A stretch of 18,227 nt of DNA from CAYRUP01 sp964578975 (lineage in GTDB: Bacteria > Pseudomonadota > Gammaproteobacteria > DSM-16500), in NCBI GenBank assembly GCA_964578975.1, contig CAZOFA010000046.1, forward strand, positions 1-18,227. Reading direction: 5' to 3'. Below the pieces are notes generated by a model. It worked only from the letters and a program-made list of their open reading frames with translations, did not search any database and was not told the DNA's origin. Made by a program: the position numbers and the translations under genes. Shown here piece after piece: positions 16,592 through 18,227 of the stretch (position 1 is its first letter; the number at the start of each line of letters is the position of its first letter).

Positions 16592-17392
16592 TTAAACATT
16601 TTCTTCTTTAAAAGGCATTGGAAAATGATCTACCACAAAAAATGCAGGAATAGTGTTATTTATTTTTATATCAGAATTTGTTTGCCACTTTCCATAAATA
16701 TAATGATAGGCCATGCCTTTATTAGATGCTTTCCCGTTATAACGAAATCTCGCATAGTGGCCCGCTGCGATATCCATTGTTGCTAAATGTAAATCAGTGT
16801 CAAGCAATGCAACGCCTGCAGTAAACCGCACTGCATCTTCTCGAACATTGCTTTCATGTGGATTATCATGAGCAATACCAATAAAGACACCTGAAAAGTC
16901 ATCATTCATTGCTTGATCTTTTAAGGCAAGTTTCAATTTTTCCCATGCTCTTGGTGCTGATTCAAAATATAATCCTACTTCAGTGACCGATTGAATAGTT
17001 AAATTTTTTATTTCAATCATGTCGGGTTCTTCCAATGTGATGCACTCCAATTCATTCACAATGTTTAATTTATTTCGTGCTTGGCTTGGCGAATAGCCAA
17101 ATGTTTGTTTAAATCGACGCGCAAATGCAGATTGATCATCAAATCCATGACTCAATGCGACTTCTAAAACAGATTCATCGCGACTTTTTAAAGAACGAAA
17201 TGCCATTTCCATTCGTAGTTTTCGGATAAAAGCCCCAGGCGATAAATTCACTGCTTCTTCAAATAAGCGTTTAAGCGATGATACAGACATGCCAACATGT
17301 GCAGCGACATCGTCTAATTCAATTGGTTTATCAATATTGTCATAAATATAATGGACTGCTTTTGCAAACATATTATTATTTATATAGCTCAT
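16592..17392 (-). CDS. AraC-type regulator with GyrI-like ligand domain
   Basis: 266 residues. The DNA-binding AraC domain comes first (about 8-107): two helix-turn-helix motifs, LDDVAAHVGMSVSSLKRLF and VLEVALSHGFDDQSAFARRF, ending in the signature FGYSPSQAR. A GyrI-like small-molecule-binding domain follows (about 122-262: EPDMIEIKNLTIQSV, GIAHDNP, VRFTAGVAL, AAGHYARFRYNG). This is the Rob/SbmC-type arrangement; such proteins bind diverse drugs and activate resistance genes. AGGAG is six bases before the ATG. It is the first gene of the AraC-GNAT-NTF2 run and probably activates it; the repeats at 17416-17440 are candidate binding sites. Confidence 0.92.
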   Translation of the reverse strand: MSYINNNMFAKAVHYIYDNIDKPIELDDVAAHVGMSVSSLKRLFEEAVNLSPGAFIRKLRMEMAFRSLKSRDESVLEVALSHGFDDQSAFARRFKQTFGYSPSQARNKLNIVNELECITLEEPDMIEIKNLTIQSVTEVGLYFESAPRAWEKLKLALKDQAMNDDFSGVFIGIAHDNPHESNVREDAVRFTAGVALLDTDLHLATMDIAAGHYARFRYNGKASNKGMAYHYIYGKWQTNSDIKINNTIPAFFVVDHFPMPFKEENV

Positions 17393-17415
17393 TCTATGCT
17401 CCTAATATCAGCCGC

Positions 17416-17440
17416 CATCATACAAGATCATCATACAAGA
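17416..17440. repeat. Tandem 12-bp direct repeats upstream of the AraC-type gene
   Basis: CATCATACAAGA occurs at 17416-17427 and again at 17429-17440, a 13-bp period. On the minus strand each copy contains TATGAT, close to a -10 box. AraC proteins bind direct repeats, so this is a plausible operator or duplicated promoter element 24 bases before the coding region. Confidence 0.5.
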
Positions 17441-17472
17441 CTTTGTGCTGAAAAGTTCATTTAGCGCGTAGG

Positions 17473-18222
17473 CTATTTATTTTTTAATATCTTGGTCGCT
17501 TTGTCCATGTACTCAAGAAGTTCAGCAGTATAGGGGAAATTATTTTTCGGCATGGCGCCTGCCTTTAAGGCTAACCACATTTTGTCACCCAGCTCTGGAT
17601 AATCACCGTATATTTCATCTACGATCTTCATCCATTTTTTAGCTAATGCCTGACCTATTTTGCTTTCAGGGAGATGATGCATGTTTTGTTTAATTTCATC
17701 TAATAAAGCCAGCCAAAGCTGATGATATTCCTCCCATTCTTTTTCAGATCGACTACTTTTGATTTTTTGAAAATCGCGTAATTCATTTGGATTTAAAAAT
17801 TTTTGTTCCCATTGATTTTGTTCTATTTCACTCATTTGCATTACCTCAATAATTTTGGTTACGGTTTTCCAATCAATTTTTCTGTCAGTTTCCAGTGAAT
17901 TTAGTAAAAAATAAATTAGCTTTTCAGCTTTTTTTATTTTTTCCGATTCTGAAAAAAGCATTTCCGCCTGAATTTTCAATGAGCTTTTGATATCGAAATG
18001 TTTATTCAAGACAATATTTTTTATAGCATCTAATGGAAATCCTAAAAATTTCAGCGTCAAAATTTGCTGTAAACGTAACAGATCTTTTTCAGAGTAAAGA
18101 CGATGGCCGGCTTCCGTTCTGCCTGAGGGTTTTAGTAATCCAATTTCATCATAATAATGTAAACTTCTCACTGTCACTGATGTGAGATTACTAAATTGTT
18201 TAATACGATATGATTTAGCCAT
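17473..18222 (-). CDS. MerR-family regulator with TipAS-like domain
   Basis: 249 residues. The N-terminal MerR domain (about 5-72) reads RIKQFSNLTSVTVRSLHYYDEIGLLKP, then HRLYSEKDLLRLQQIL. A long coiled-coil helix covers about 78-112. The C-terminal part (about 138-245) is helical, with WEEYHQLWLALLDEIKQ, LAKKWMKIVDEIYGDYP and LEYMDKA, and resembles the TipAS antibiotic-recognition domain of TipA, Mta and SkgA. There is no cysteine in the whole protein, which excludes thiol-based metal sensing. MerR proteins act on promoters with overlong spacers. The start at 18222 is five bases from the window edge, so its own promoter and binding site are not seen. It is co-directional with and 80 bases upstream of the AraC-type gene. 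Confidence 0.9.
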   Translation of the reverse strand: MAKSYRIKQFSNLTSVTVRSLHYYDEIGLLKPSGRTEAGHRLYSEKDLLRLQQILTLKFLGFPLDAIKNIVLNKHFDIKSSLKIQAEMLFSESEKIKKAEKLIYFLLNSLETDRKIDWKTVTKIIEVMQMSEIEQNQWEQKFLNPNELRDFQKIKSSRSEKEWEEYHQLWLALLDEIKQNMHHLPESKIGQALAKKWMKIVDEIYGDYPELGDKMWLALKAGAMPKNNFPYTAELLEYMDKATKILKNK

Positions 18223-18227
18223 GTTCT

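Noticed and set aside
17416..17440. CRISPR-like repeat
   Set aside because: Only two short copies with a one-base spacer; no array and no cas genes.

Overview
The window comes from a gammaproteobacterial chromosome. The first ~13.4 kb has the gene order known from E. coli around rne and the fab cluster: rne on the minus strand, then on the plus strand rluC, yceD, rpmF, plsX, fabH, fabD, fabG, acpP, fabF, mltG, tmk, holB and tatD/ycfH. The proteins align over their full length with the enterobacterial families, but the DNA is moderately AT-rich and carries dispersed palindromic repeats of the FPRRRES / VIPAQAG type and the CATTGCGAG type. This combination fits an intracellular or Legionellales-like gammaproteobacterium. 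That placement is inference; the sequence alone does not give a species.

Region 1 (1-2730): a dispersed repeat touches the 3' end of rne. RNase E has a complete catalytic half and a short histidine-, glutamine- and arginine-rich tail. It is expressed from a good promoter ~320 nt upstream, through a long leader that can fold into several hairpins, two of them terminator-like. Region 2 (2731-13419): one compact, mostly co-directional block for rRNA modification (rluC), ribosome assembly (yceD, rpmF), phospholipid and fatty acid synthesis (plsX, fabH, fabD, fabG, acpP, fabF), peptidoglycan cleavage (mltG), dTTP supply (tmk), the clamp loader (holB) and a TatD nuclease. Many genes overlap or sit a few bases apart. 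Palindromic repeats break the block twice: between plsX and fabH, and between fabF and mltG. The second break also holds a 10-N scaffold gap, a poly-C run and what looks like a low-quality duplicate of the mltG upstream sequence. pabC, found between fabF and mltG in E. coli, is not seen here.

Region 3 (13420-15121): an AT-rich accessory block flanked by two imperfect copies of a short repeat. It contains an ArsR-type repressor with a near-perfect promoter, an internal operator palindrome and probably a leaderless start; an NTF2-like protein; a doubtful 44-codon ORF; and an unrecognised minus-strand protein that begins MGNLIC. Region 4 (15122-18222): four minus-strand genes reading MerR-TipAS-like regulator, AraC-GyrI-like regulator, tandem GNAT acetyltransferase and NTF2/SnoaL-like protein. 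They look like a small drug- or xenobiotic-sensing cassette in which two ligand-binding regulators sit upstream of a possible modifying enzyme. No tRNA, rRNA, CRISPR array, transposase or phage gene was found.
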